From an uncultured bacterium (GTDB taxonomy: Bacteria > Vulcanimicrobiota > Xenobia > Xenobiales > Xenobiaceae), in contig CAKTUZ010000008.1 in the NCBI GenBank assembly GCA_934621605.1, positions 1 through 64,000 on the forward strand: a DNA stretch of 64,000 nucleotides, given 5' to 3'. How positions within the stretch are numbered: the stretch's first letter is position 1; the number at the start of each line of letters is the position of its first letter. The translations under genes were made by a program, and so were the position numbers. The notes beneath the pieces were generated by a model. That model made no database searches. It saw only the letters and a list, made by a program, of their open reading frames with translations, and was not told the DNA's origin. Of this stretch, positions 8,050-16,149 are shown piece by piece.

Positions 8050-9417
8050 ATGTTGTTGCAAGTAATGAAAGCTCGGGAACTGTCTCAATTCTATACCAAG
8101 CGTTGGAATGAAATAAAGCTTGGTGAAACCGTCAAAACGTTGCCCAATGGTGTTTTTTCTGCTTCTTCTTTAATTGAAGCCAAGCGAGCTGGAGCAAAAT
8201 ATGCTATTTTAGGTATCCCCGAAGATATTGGCCCCAGAGCTAACGGAGGAAGAGGCGGTTGTCGCGGGGCCTGGTCTACTTTTATGCAACATTTCCTCAG
8301 TCAGCAGAGCAATTGCTTCTTGAGCGGAGAAAATTTGCTTATAACTGGTTGTATACAAGTCGATGATTTGTTGGCAGATGCTGAGCATATTCCGGACAAT
8401 AGCGATCCGCAAGAATATTGGCGAGCTTTATGCTCTCGCTTAGACGAGAGGGTTTATCCTGTGATAGCGGCCTTAGTTGCTTATGGATATATCCCTGTTA
8501 TTATAGGCGGAGGTAACAACAACTCTTATCCCATTATAAAAGGCACGGCCTATGGGTTGAGTTTAGCTTCCTTGCCTGGATTAAGTTTGGAAGAACACCC
8601 TCTTATTAAAGTTGCTTTTGGACAGAGCGGCAGCGCCTTGGGCGAATCTTTGGCCAATCGTCCTTTATCGGCTAAAAGAGCTGCTTCTAATTTAGCTATG
8701 GCTCTAGAAAATCTCACCTCCGGAGTTACAGGCAACCAAGAAATATCTATCAGCGATAGTATTTGTGCTGAAGAAATAAGCTTAGCTGAAGCCGTGCGTC
8801 GTCATTTGCAACAATCAGACTCGACAAAAGCTGATAGTGAGCATCTGGGGCCTTTAGACGACGGTGGACAACATTTTCTACCTATTTCGGTAGTTAATTG
8901 CGATCCGTATGGCGATTTCTGTGCTTTGGAGGGACGTCACAGCGGCAATTCTTTTAGTTATGCTAAATTGGCTCGCTATTTAAATAATTACTGTTTGGTA
9001 AATTATCATGAAAGTAGCAATTCGGCCAATATGCTGTCTTATATGAGAGCTCAGGGCGTGCGAGCATTTTCTTATGAGTCGGTATTTATCAGACATGAAT
9101 TTTCTTATGCCGATACTTTAGATTTTGTTATTCAACTTATGAATAGTGCCAAAGACCTAATTGGTTTGGAACTAGATCTTAATTCTATTGCTAATATGCC
9201 GTCTGATAAATTGTCCTTGTGTGGGATCTCTTTGGAGGAGGCCGCATTTTACGTACATGTAATGGCCTCTTCTTTGCCTATTATATATGCACATTTTTCT
9301 GAAGGAGCGCCTTCCTTAGTTTACGACGGAGAAAGAACTGTAGGCCAAGGGCTGGCGTTATTAGTATCTACGTTTATTAGAGGGCGAGAACAGAGCAATT
9401 GCAATCATTTCGCCTAA
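8050..9417 (+). CDS. Arginase-fold (ureohydrolase family) protein with altered metal site
   Basis: 455 aa. The framework matches formimidoylglutamase/arginase-type ureohydrolases: AILGIPEDIGPRANGGRGG (52-70), VIIGGGNNNSYPIIKG (150-165), NCDPYGDF plus EGRHSGNSFSYAKL (283-307) and GLELDLNSIANMPS (372-385). In active members these motifs hold the two-manganese ligands, typically GGGH, D-x-H-x-D and D-x-D. Here the two His positions read Asn156 and Tyr287, and the last Asp reads Asn378. The gap between the first two motifs also carries an insert of roughly 90 residues. It may be a pseudoenzyme with a binding role. The start is uncertain: no clear ribosome site, and a second ATG at 8065. Confidence 0.75.
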   Translation: MLLQVMKARELSQFYTKRWNEIKLGETVKTLPNGVFSASSLIEAKRAGAKYAILGIPEDIGPRANGGRGGCRGAWSTFMQHFLSQQSNCFLSGENLLITGCIQVDDLLADAEHIPDNSDPQEYWRALCSRLDERVYPVIAALVAYGYIPVIIGGGNNNSYPIIKGTAYGLSLASLPGLSLEEHPLIKVAFGQSGSALGESLANRPLSAKRAASNLAMALENLTSGVTGNQEISISDSICAEEISLAEAVRRHLQQSDSTKADSEHLGPLDDGGQHFLPISVVNCDPYGDFCALEGRHSGNSFSYAKLARYLNNYCLVNYHESSNSANMLSYMRAQGVRAFSYESVFIRHEFSYADTLDFVIQLMNSAKDLIGLELDLNSIANMPSDKLSLCGISLEEAAFYVHVMASSLPIIYAHFSEGAPSLVYDGERTVGQGLALLVSTFIRGREQSNCNHFA

Positions 9418-10196
9418 CGATTCTTGGTCAGTGGTTGCAAATCTATAGGCGGTGGGGGTGATATTAAGTTCGGAAAAAAATTAGTTTGTTCTTGTTTGGG
9501 TAGTCCGGTACGAGGATCCAGTTGATTGCTTAAGGAGCGTACATGCTGGCGGAAAGGTTTAGTGTTGGCTGCTAGTTGTTTGATTTCACTTTTTAGTTTT
9601 TGCTCTTGGTTTTGTAAATATTCCAAGTCGGCTTGAGCTGCATCTAAGCAAAGTTTGACATCTTCTTTTTTCCAGCCTGGCTTAAATTTTGGTAAAGGGC
9701 GCAGTACTTCAACATATCGATCAGTATCGGCACTTTTTATTAGCTCAAAACTGGGAGATGTAATAGTTAACGAAGACTCGCTGTGACTGCTGTCTAGCAT
9801 TTTGTAAGTGCGAGCCAACTCTTCTTTATAATTGTGTAGCAGTTTTTGTCCTTTTTGATTTGTTCCCAAAGTATCGGTGAGAAAAGTTAACTCTTTGTCT
9901 TTGCGTAGCAGTAGGCGAATTGTAGCGTATAACTCGACCGGTTCTTCCGGTAGCTTTAAATCAAGATCTTTTAAAAGTAGGCGCATATCTTCCAAGTTGG
10001 CCATTAAGGGTAAAGAGTCCAAGCTCTCTTGACATAATCGCAATTCCGGTGCCGGAATCAAACGGTTTAGTCTGGCCAGCCAGTCCCAAACTCTGGCTTG
10101 CACTATGGCTTGAGCAGGCGTTAAAAAGTTCAGTATCAAAACTGAAACCAAGGCCCAATGAACTAAAAAATTTATATTCCACTTACTTTTAATCAT
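9414..10196 (-). CDS. Secreted coiled-coil protein of unknown function
   Basis: 260 aa beginning with a classical signal peptide (basic MIKSKWN, hydrophobic core to about residue 24, cleavage likely after PAQA). The mature part is helical and charged. A coiled coil is likely around 185-225 (DLEYLQNQEQKLKSEIKQLA), followed by a Pro-rich tail (LISPPPPIDLQPL). No catalytic motif was seen and no family recognised. Its stop overlaps the arginase-fold gene tail to tail by 4 nt. Confidence 0.6.
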   Translation of the reverse strand: MIKSKWNINFLVHWALVSVLILNFLTPAQAIVQARVWDWLARLNRLIPAPELRLCQESLDSLPLMANLEDMRLLLKDLDLKLPEEPVELYATIRLLLRKDKELTFLTDTLGTNQKGQKLLHNYKEELARTYKMLDSSHSESSLTITSPSFELIKSADTDRYVEVLRPLPKFKPGWKKEDVKLCLDAAQADLEYLQNQEQKLKSEIKQLAANTKPFRQHVRSLSNQLDPRTGLPKQEQTNFFPNLISPPPPIDLQPLTKNR

Positions 10197-10219
10197 AGTC
10201 GGAAAAATGCTTCTCTAAT

Positions 10220-11011
10220 CTAGTTCTTCAAAGGAAGAAGGTTAGTAAGTAAAGCTTCACGATCTTGCGGGTTGCTTAAAATGAGAGTAGGCAACTTGGG
10301 ATTATCTTTAGTTAAGTCTCTTATATTAAAGGGGATACCCTCAAGCGTATCTACACAGCCTCCGGCTTCAAAAAGAATAGGCAAGACTCCGGCTACATCC
10401 CAATGATAAATGCGCATAAAAGCTCCGGAGGCGTCACCTCTAGCCACAGTAAGGGCATGAATAACTGTAGAACCCAAACTGCGCACTTTGCCGTGATATT
10501 TGCTGGCGTCATATCTATGATGGAAGGTAGAAGGTACCAAAAGCAAATGCTCTTTTTGGCGTAAATCAACTTTTTTAATATCTAATTTTTGCAAGCCAAA
10601 AAGGGGAGATTCTACATAGGCTCCTAAGCCGCGAGCACCCCAATACAGCTCATTTAAAACTGGCAAATAGACTATGCCCAAAATTGGCTCGTTGCCTTTT
10701 ATTAAACCAATACTTATTCCCCAAGTAGGTAAGCGACAAAGGTAGGCTGAAGTGCCATCTATAGGGTCGATAGACCAAATATAATCAGAAGCTGCTTGAT
10801 GCCAGCCGGTCTCTTCACCGACAATATTTTCCTTAGGAAAGTAGCTTTGCAAGCCTTTGATAAGATAAGCTTCCACTTCCTGATCAGCTTGAGTTACGAA
10901 GGTGCCATCAGCTTTATTGTCACCGCAAATATGGCCGAACTTTGCTAAAGCTATTTGAGCCGCTTGCTGAATTAAAGGTTTCAATATAGTTAAACGTTCT
11001 TGCAAATCCAT
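10220..11011 (-). CDS. Inositol-monophosphatase family phosphatase
   Basis: A Mg-dependent phosphatase of the IMPase/SuhB/HisN/CysQ superfamily, acting on a small phosphorylated sugar, inositol or nucleotide. The three metal-site motifs are present: DGTFVTQADQEVE, GEETGW, and WSIDPIDGT, followed by YHWDVAGVLPILFEAGG near the C-terminus. I placed the start at 11011 (MDLQERLTIL), preceded by GGAGAGCGAG, giving 263 aa as in SuhB. A longer frame to 11140 runs through the rplT terminator and is unlikely. The substrate cannot be told from sequence. Confidence 0.88.
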   Translation of the reverse strand: MDLQERLTILKPLIQQAAQIALAKFGHICGDNKADGTFVTQADQEVEAYLIKGLQSYFPKENIVGEETGWHQAASDYIWSIDPIDGTSAYLCRLPTWGISIGLIKGNEPILGIVYLPVLNELYWGARGLGAYVESPLFGLQKLDIKKVDLRQKEHLLLVPSTFHHRYDASKYHGKVRSLGSTVIHALTVARGDASGAFMRIYHWDVAGVLPILFEAGGCVDTLEGIPFNIRDLTKDNPKLPTLILSNPQDREALLTNLLPLKN

Positions 11012-11116
11012 AGTAAAACTCGCTCTCCAAACCGTCTCCACTTCTGTTTTGCTTTTGTCGACTTCTATCCCTTCAGAGTTAACCAGAACAAGAGACAGAA
11101 GCAAATTGATTGGCAT

Positions 11117-11155
11117 AAAAAAATAGCTCCTCTCGCACATGGGGCAGAGGAGCTA
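11117..11155 (-). terminator. Intrinsic terminator of the infC-rpmI-rplT operon
   Basis: On the minus strand TAGCTCCTCT (11155-11146) pairs with AGAGGAGCTA (11133-11124) across a 12-nt loop and is followed by seven T. It sits 21 nt after the rplT stop. Confidence 0.92.
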
Positions 11156-11176
11156 CCTTCAGTTAAAAATTGCTTA

Positions 11177-11527
11177 TTAGGCTTTAACAGCGGATTTGGC
11201 GATAGCAGCAAAGGCTTCCATATCGGTAGTGGCCAAATCGGCTAACATCTTGCGGTTAATTTCCATACCAGCATTCTTGAGACCACTCATTAACTTGCTG
11301 TAAGAGATACCACAAGCATGAGCGGCAGCGTTGATACGGACGATCCAGAGAGAGCGGATGTCGCGCTTCTTAGCGCGGCGATCTCTGTAAGCATAATGCT
11401 GAGCGTGATGGAAAGCTTCCTGGGCGCAGCAGATGCGACGGCTACGAGCGCCTCTGTAGCCTTTTACTGCCTTTAACAAGGTGCGGCGTTTTTTCAGCGA
11501 GAGAGTTCCACGCTTTACTCTTGGCAT
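11177..11527 (-). CDS. rplT: 50S ribosomal protein L20
   Basis: 116 aa, full length for bL20, which binds 23S rRNA early in large-subunit assembly and in several bacteria represses its own operon. The N-terminal basic arm (MPRVKRGTLSLKKRRTLLKA) and RDRRAKKRDIRSLWIVRINA are diagnostic. It is the third gene of infC-rpmI-rplT, with an intrinsic terminator after it. Confidence 0.98.
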   Translation of the reverse strand: MPRVKRGTLSLKKRRTLLKAVKGYRGARSRRICCAQEAFHHAQHYAYRDRRAKKRDIRSLWIVRINAAAHACGISYSKLMSGLKNAGMEINRKMLADLATTDMEAFAAIAKSAVKA

Positions 11528-11620
11528 TTTATTCCTCCTGAGGGGAGCGACTTAGTCGCAGCAAAAAAATATTCTTAATACCTTACTATATCTTCCGAAA
11601 AACTAGGTGTAACTTGTAGC

Positions 11621-11824
11621 CTAGAGATAAGGAACGAGAGCGTGCATACGCTTGACGTCAGTCTTGTCAACTAAAACGATCTGACGGAATTTACGGGTTC
11701 TATCGGGAGATTTCTTCTCGCGGATGTGATGGCATCCAGAAAACTGGCGCATTCTCTTCATTTTACCGGTGCCGGTAACGCGGATACGCTTCGCTACAGA
11801 TCTTCTTGTGCGAATCTTAGGCAT
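11621..11824 (-). CDS. rpmI: 50S ribosomal protein L35
   Basis: 67 aa, typical for bL35: MPKIRTRRSVAKRIRVTGTG at the start, and HHIREKKSPDRTRKFR in the middle. It is located between infC and rplT as in most bacteria, and a ribosome site (GGAGCT) lies just upstream of the ATG. Confidence 0.97.
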   Translation of the reverse strand: MPKIRTRRSVAKRIRVTGTGKMKRMRQFSGCHHIREKKSPDRTRKFRQIVLVDKTDVKRMHALVPYL

Positions 11825-11940
11825 GTGTAGCTCCTTTCATACCTTAAAACAGCCCTGCATAGTATCTCATATCAGCAGGGCCTATTTCTATGTGCTTTTT
11901 TTCTCGGCTTCTACCAGAGTTAATTCTTTAAGAAAGAATA

Positions 11941-12555
11941 CTAGGCATTCTCAGCCACTTTACCTTCTGGCTCAGAAGCTCCCGAGGCGGGAGTCTGAGA
12001 GGTTGCGGCTTGAGCACTGGCCTTAGACTTTGCCTGGGCTTGAGGACCAGTCTTAGGCGCTAAAACCATAACCATCTGGCGTCCGTCCATGGCAGGTTTC
12101 TGAGCTATAACAGAAATCTCCTGAACCTTCTCAAACAGCGACTTGAGCAGCTCTTTGGCAAGTTCCATATGGACAATTTCGCGGCCACGGAAACGCAAAG
12201 TAACTTTTACTCGGTCACCGGAACGGATCAAACGATCGATCGTCTTTACTTTGACTTCGAAATCGTGATCGTCAATCTTGGGACGAACTTTTACTTCGCG
12301 AAGCTCTTGGGGCTTACGCTTGGCTCGGCTGTCTCTTTCGGACTTGGATTGCATGTACTTATACTTGCCATAGTCCATAAAACGACATACCGGCGGTCTG
12401 GCTGTGGGATTAACTTCCACCAAATCAAGGTTGTGGGCTTGAGCTTGCTCTAATGCCTCACGAGTAGACATTTGCCCCAACTGGCGTCCCTCTTCATCGA
12501 TAACAAAAACACGGGGGACTCTGATTAGGCGATTAGTTCTCAGTTCCTTGGAAAT
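11941..12555 (-). CDS. infC: Translation initiation factor IF-3, probable ATT start
   Basis: IF-3 binds the 30S subunit and proofreads initiator tRNA and start codons. The conserved core (STREALEQAQAHNLDLVEV, PPVCRFMDYGKYKY, MDGRQMVMVLAP) is present, followed by an Ala/Ser/Pro-rich tail of about 30 residues. No ATG, GTG or TTG gives a normal N-terminus; the first TTG (12480) would cut off about 25 conserved residues. The frame reads ISKELRTNRLIRVPRVFVID upstream, which is the normal IF-3 start, and it begins at ATT (12555-12553), with AGAGGTA 6 nt before it. Rare AUU starts in infC are the known basis of IF-3 autoregulation in enterobacteria. Length is 204 aa. Confidence 0.9.
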   Translation of the reverse strand: MSKELRTNRLIRVPRVFVIDEEGRQLGQMSTREALEQAQAHNLDLVEVNPTARPPVCRFMDYGKYKYMQSKSERDSRAKRKPQELREVKVRPKIDDHDFEVKVKTIDRLIRSGDRVKVTLRFRGREIVHMELAKELLKSLFEKVQEISVIAQKPAMDGRQMVMVLAPKTGPQAQAKSKASAQAATSQTPASGASEPEGKVAENA

Positions 12556-12780
12556 CGGCTTACCTCTGTTGCCAGCCGAAAAAACATTACGTGAACCAAC
12601 ATCTGCACGTGGTCCGGTTCCGACAAACCAAAACCGGTAGGCCCTTAAATAATGAAAGGCTCCTAATGACCACTACCTCTGAAACAACCCCTCTCTGGGC
12701 GGCGTCGCAGGGTGAGAAGCGGGTGCGGCTTCTGCTTTTTTGGCCTGTAGTATATTTCTACACGCTTATCAATAATGTAG
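12556..12780 (-). promoter_or_regulatory. Long structured 5' leader of infC-rpmI-rplT
   Basis: About 225 nt separate the probable transcription start from the infC ATT codon. The transcript can form AGAAGC/GCTTCT, CCGGTT-N12-AACCGG and ACGTG-N12-CACGT hairpins. A leader in this place is where ribosomal-protein L20 autoregulation acts in other bacteria. No T-tract terminator was seen, so control would more likely be translational. An open frame also crosses the leader in phase with infC but lacks a start signal. Confidence 0.5.
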
Positions 12781-12787
12781 CGCAGGT

Positions 12788-12817
12788 AGTATACTATCGA
12801 AAGTCAATTGCTGTCAA
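12788..12817 (-). promoter_or_regulatory. Sigma-70-type promoter of infC operon
   Basis: On the minus strand TTGACA (12817-12812) and TATACT (12793-12788) are separated by 18 bp. Confidence 0.8.
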
Positions 12818-12857
12818 GAAGAAAATGGTGCTTTTTACGGCACCATTCCTTAAAAAA

Positions 12858-13898
12858 TCAATTTTCTTTCATAGCTCCACTTTCCAACAAGTGTCGGTGA
12901 GCTGAAGAAGTCATAGGCGGAATATTAGCTCGCTCAAAGTTCTCCCTAGCTTCTTTTATATGGGGCCACAGTTCCCCTCGGTAACGTCTAGAGTAGTGGA
13001 ACATATAGAGATCGTCTACTTGCAGCTCTTTAGCTATGCGACCAACTTGACGAGCTGTAAGGTGAAGGTTTTGTATGGCCTTTTCGCGCTCGGAATGACG
13101 ATAACAAGCCTCGCACCATAACTCATCAGCTCCTTGACCTACCCAATGAATGGAAGCCATACTGTCGCGATTAAAAACGGTATCTGTTACGTAAGCATAG
13201 CGGTTAGGCTTGGGATAGTAGACCAAAGGACGCAATTCGTCGATAGTTTTTACCTCTTCACCTACTTTTATGTCGTGTGGTTCGGAAATTTGACCGGAGC
13301 AGATTTTGAGCAACTGGCCGATCCAAGCTCCCGAAGGTAGGCCTGACTTGGCAAACTCATCTTTTTTTATGCGTGCCTGTAAAGGCTCGGTAATGGAATA
13401 GCAGAGGCAAGGAACGCCATGTACCAAGGGAGCAAAACGAAGCATAGTACCGTCCCCTAGGCGCAATTCAGGATGGGTAAGAGGATGAGCTCGTCTGTCG
13501 TCTATATCCTCAACAAACTTATTGGAAGCTCTAAAAAGATAAGAAACGACTTGGGTATCCTCCAATTCGCAGCACTTAATAGAAAAATTTGAATCTTCTG
13601 TCAAATTCCAGCTGTAACCTTGCAAACGACAGCCGATCTGGGTTGCTAAACCAACCGGGCCAAAGAATACTAACTCTTTGGACTCGCGCAAGTTCATGCG
13701 CATAAGAGTATCAAAACCGATAAAATGGTCGATATGGGTATGGGTAACGAACACACGGGTAGTGTCGATCATGGTGCCGACGCTCAAATTTCTGAGGTCT
13801 CCACAATCAAAGAGCCAGTATTCGCGTGTGTCGTTGACACGAACTAGCACTCCCGGATCTTCCCAGGGTTGATTTATTAAGGTGCAAGTATATTTCAT
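12858..13898 (-). CDS. Ribonuclease Z-like metallo-beta-lactamase-fold hydrolase
   Basis: 346 aa. The zinc-binding signature THTHIDHFIGFDTL (about residues 53-66) is the MBL-fold HxHxDH motif. The later metal Asp lies in YAYVTDTVFNRDS, and the C-terminal His in LYMFHYSRRY, matching the tRNase Z order. tRNase Z cleaves the 3' trailer from tRNA precursors lacking CCA. Both tRNA genes in this window encode CCA, so its main substrate here is uncertain. It lies 18 nt downstream of the Dus-DeoD fusion, on the same strand. Confidence 0.75.
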   Translation of the reverse strand: MKYTCTLINQPWEDPGVLVRVNDTREYWLFDCGDLRNLSVGTMIDTTRVFVTHTHIDHFIGFDTLMRMNLRESKELVFFGPVGLATQIGCRLQGYSWNLTEDSNFSIKCCELEDTQVVSYLFRASNKFVEDIDDRRAHPLTHPELRLGDGTMLRFAPLVHGVPCLCYSITEPLQARIKKDEFAKSGLPSGAWIGQLLKICSGQISEPHDIKVGEEVKTIDELRPLVYYPKPNRYAYVTDTVFNRDSMASIHWVGQGADELWCEACYRHSEREKAIQNLHLTARQVGRIAKELQVDDLYMFHYSRRYRGELWPHIKEARENFERANIPPMTSSAHRHLLESGAMKEN

Positions 13899-13916
13899 AT
13901 AAGGGCCGCCCCCATG

Positions 13917-15935
13917 TTAGGCAAGGTCTAAAGCTAACTCAAGCATATTCTTTAAGGAAGTTTGGCGCTGTTCGGTAGTTAATATTTCCGATTGGCCAAT
14001 TACTTCGCTAACTGTCAAAATAGTCAGAGCTTTTTTAGTATGCAGAGCGGCGTTGGTATAAAGAATAGCGCCTTCCATTTCACAGGCTAAAATTCCTAAT
14101 TTTATCCACTTTTCGTAGCTGTTGGAAGCATCGTAAAAATAATCGGAAGTAAGTATGTTGCCTACGTGAGCGGATAATTTTTTCTCTCGACAGAGCTGAT
14201 AAGCCCGGGAAAGAAGTTCAAAGTCGGCTAGAGGCGCAAAAGTGCCATTAAGCTGAAACTGACTTATAAAATTGGAGTTAGTGCAGCAGCCTTGGGCCAA
14301 AATAAGGTCGCCGAGTCTGAGATCTGGGCGCATACCGCCACAGGTGCCGATACGAATAATCTGTTCTACACCCATATAAGCGAATAACTCGTGAGAATAT
14401 ATGCCCATAGAGGGGCCGCCCATACCGCTGGCCATTACCGAGACGCGTTTGCCTTTATAAAAGCCGGTATAACCCTGCACGGCGCGAACATTATTTACTA
14501 ATTCGGCATTTTTCAGATAGTGCTCGGCTATATAGCGAGAGCGCAAAGGATCGCCGGGCATTAAAACTGTGGGCGCAAATTGGCCGAGACGACTGTGGAT
14601 ATGGGGTGTACCGACTTCTAAACCAGACGTATCAAAAGCTGAAATTGTCCCTTCTCCTGTCTTAGAGGTTACAGGAACTTCTGTCCGGGTATTACTGTCG
14701 GTCAGTTTCGGTTCGGCTTGAATGGTTGGCTCTGAGGCTGTTTCGAGCGGGGCCTTAACTTCGCAAAAAGGTAGACCATTGGCTGAAGCTTTGGCTTGCT
14801 CTTTGGCTGCCTTAGCTTCAGCTTTACGCTTGGCTTGCTGGCGGTAAGATTCAATGAGTTCCGGAGCCATGGCTGCCAATTCGTCATCGAGCCAGCTTTG
14901 TGGGTGATTATCTGAGGCGCACAGAACGAAAGCATTGGCTAATTTCTGGCGGAATGATTTACCGTAACCGGCCAAGACAACTTCCAGAGGATCGCCGTCG
15001 TAGATATTGTCTAAGCGAGTTTGAATAAGGGGATGTTGTAAAGAATCTTGGTGGTACTTAGATTCGGGTAAAAAGCGATAGCGGTTAAACAGATCAAAGT
15101 GCCAGAGCAGGAAGTTGCTCACTGTACGCTGGCCGTGAGTGTCGTTGCCAAAATGCTCCAACATATAAACTGTTAGGCGCAAGTAAATGGCAATGCGTTC
15201 TTGGGGAGTAAGTTCTAAATCGCGTTTTTCGCGAATTTCTTGGAAGATCCAAGGCTTAATAAGAGCGCCGCGCCCTATCATAATGGCTTGGGCTCCGCTT
15301 TGTCTCTTTTTATCTTCCGCTTCGTACCAAGTGAGAATATCTCCGTTACCCACAACTGGAATGTGTACATTAGCTACGGCTCTTTTTACGATATCCCAAT
15401 CAGCAGCTCCGGTATAACGCTGTTCGCGAGTACGTCCGTGTACGGTAATCGCTGAAGCACCGTATTCTTCAGCTAGTTTAGAAGTGGTCTCAATATTGAT
15501 ATGACCCTCTTTGTAACCAGAGCGCAATTTCACAGTATAAGGAATGTGGGCATCCTCTTTTAATATTGCTAAAAGTTGTTCAAACTTTTTGAGGCGATCC
15601 AAAAGCTGGGCGCCCATACCTTTGTTGACGGCCTCATCGATGGGACAGCCGCAATTTAAGTCGATAAAATCGGCTCCAGCTTCCTCGATAATAGGTATAG
15701 AATTCTTCAGATCTTCAGGGTTGTTGGTTAAAACTTGCACACCGAAACACTGCTCTTGAGGGGCTCGGCGCAGCAAAGCCAAATCTTTGCGGTTGCCCTT
15801 AGAAAGAGCAGAAGCAAAGATCATTTCGGAGACGGTAATATCTACTCCGAAATCACAGCAGAGACGGCGAAAAGGCAAATTGCTTCCCTTGCTCATGGGA
15901 GCGAGAATGACTGAATTATTCCAACTACTAATCAT
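13917..15935 (-). CDS. Fusion: tRNA-dihydrouridine synthase + DeoD-type purine nucleoside phosphorylase
   Basis: 672 aa in one uninterrupted frame. Residues 1-330 are a FMN-dependent Dus: ILAPMSKGSNLPFRRL, LNCGCP with the catalytic Cys, VHGRTREQRYTGAADW, VVGNGDI, IGRGALIKPW. A Lys/Ala-rich then Thr/Ser-rich linker (about 385-440) follows. Residues 441-672 match DeoD: TPHIHSRLGQFAP, LMPGDPLRSRYIAE, ASGMGGPSMGIYSHEL, CEMEGAILY, ERQ-like QRQTSLKNM. The DeoD general-acid Asp (usually TVSD) reads Glu (TVSEVIG). Dus reduces uridines in tRNA; DeoD splits purine nucleosides with phosphate. Why they are joined is unknown. Confidence 0.88.
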   Translation of the reverse strand: MISSWNNSVILAPMSKGSNLPFRRLCCDFGVDITVSEMIFASALSKGNRKDLALLRRAPQEQCFGVQVLTNNPEDLKNSIPIIEEAGADFIDLNCGCPIDEAVNKGMGAQLLDRLKKFEQLLAILKEDAHIPYTVKLRSGYKEGHINIETTSKLAEEYGASAITVHGRTREQRYTGAADWDIVKRAVANVHIPVVGNGDILTWYEAEDKKRQSGAQAIMIGRGALIKPWIFQEIREKRDLELTPQERIAIYLRLTVYMLEHFGNDTHGQRTVSNFLLWHFDLFNRYRFLPESKYHQDSLQHPLIQTRLDNIYDGDPLEVVLAGYGKSFRQKLANAFVLCASDNHPQSWLDDELAAMAPELIESYRQQAKRKAEAKAAKEQAKASANGLPFCEVKAPLETASEPTIQAEPKLTDSNTRTEVPVTSKTGEGTISAFDTSGLEVGTPHIHSRLGQFAPTVLMPGDPLRSRYIAEHYLKNAELVNNVRAVQGYTGFYKGKRVSVMASGMGGPSMGIYSHELFAYMGVEQIIRIGTCGGMRPDLRLGDLILAQGCCTNSNFISQFQLNGTFAPLADFELLSRAYQLCREKKLSAHVGNILTSDYFYDASNSYEKWIKLGILACEMEGAILYTNAALHTKKALTILTVSEVIGQSEILTTEQRQTSLKNMLELALDLA

Positions 15936-16149
15936 AGGCGGGGGAAGTTCCGTATCGATAGTTATATTCCCTTTTTAGTTGAAGCTAGGAAACATTGTTG
16001 TATAGAAAAATATTGTTTATAGATCGATGGATAAAGTTACAGTATCGCATGTTTTGAGCTCGGAGCGGCTTAGGAAATGCTCTGCAGGTTTATGTATGGC
16101 AACGGTGAATTTCTGGGCGCAATTTTTGGTAATATTTTGGAGATAATAT

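Noticed and set aside
11012..11140. N-terminal extension of the inositol-monophosphatase-like gene
   Set aside because: The extension crosses the rplT terminator, and a better start with a ribosome site lies at 11011.
12591..12905. 104-codon plus-strand frame in the infC leader
   Set aside because: It overlaps the minus-strand promoter and leader and has no family features.
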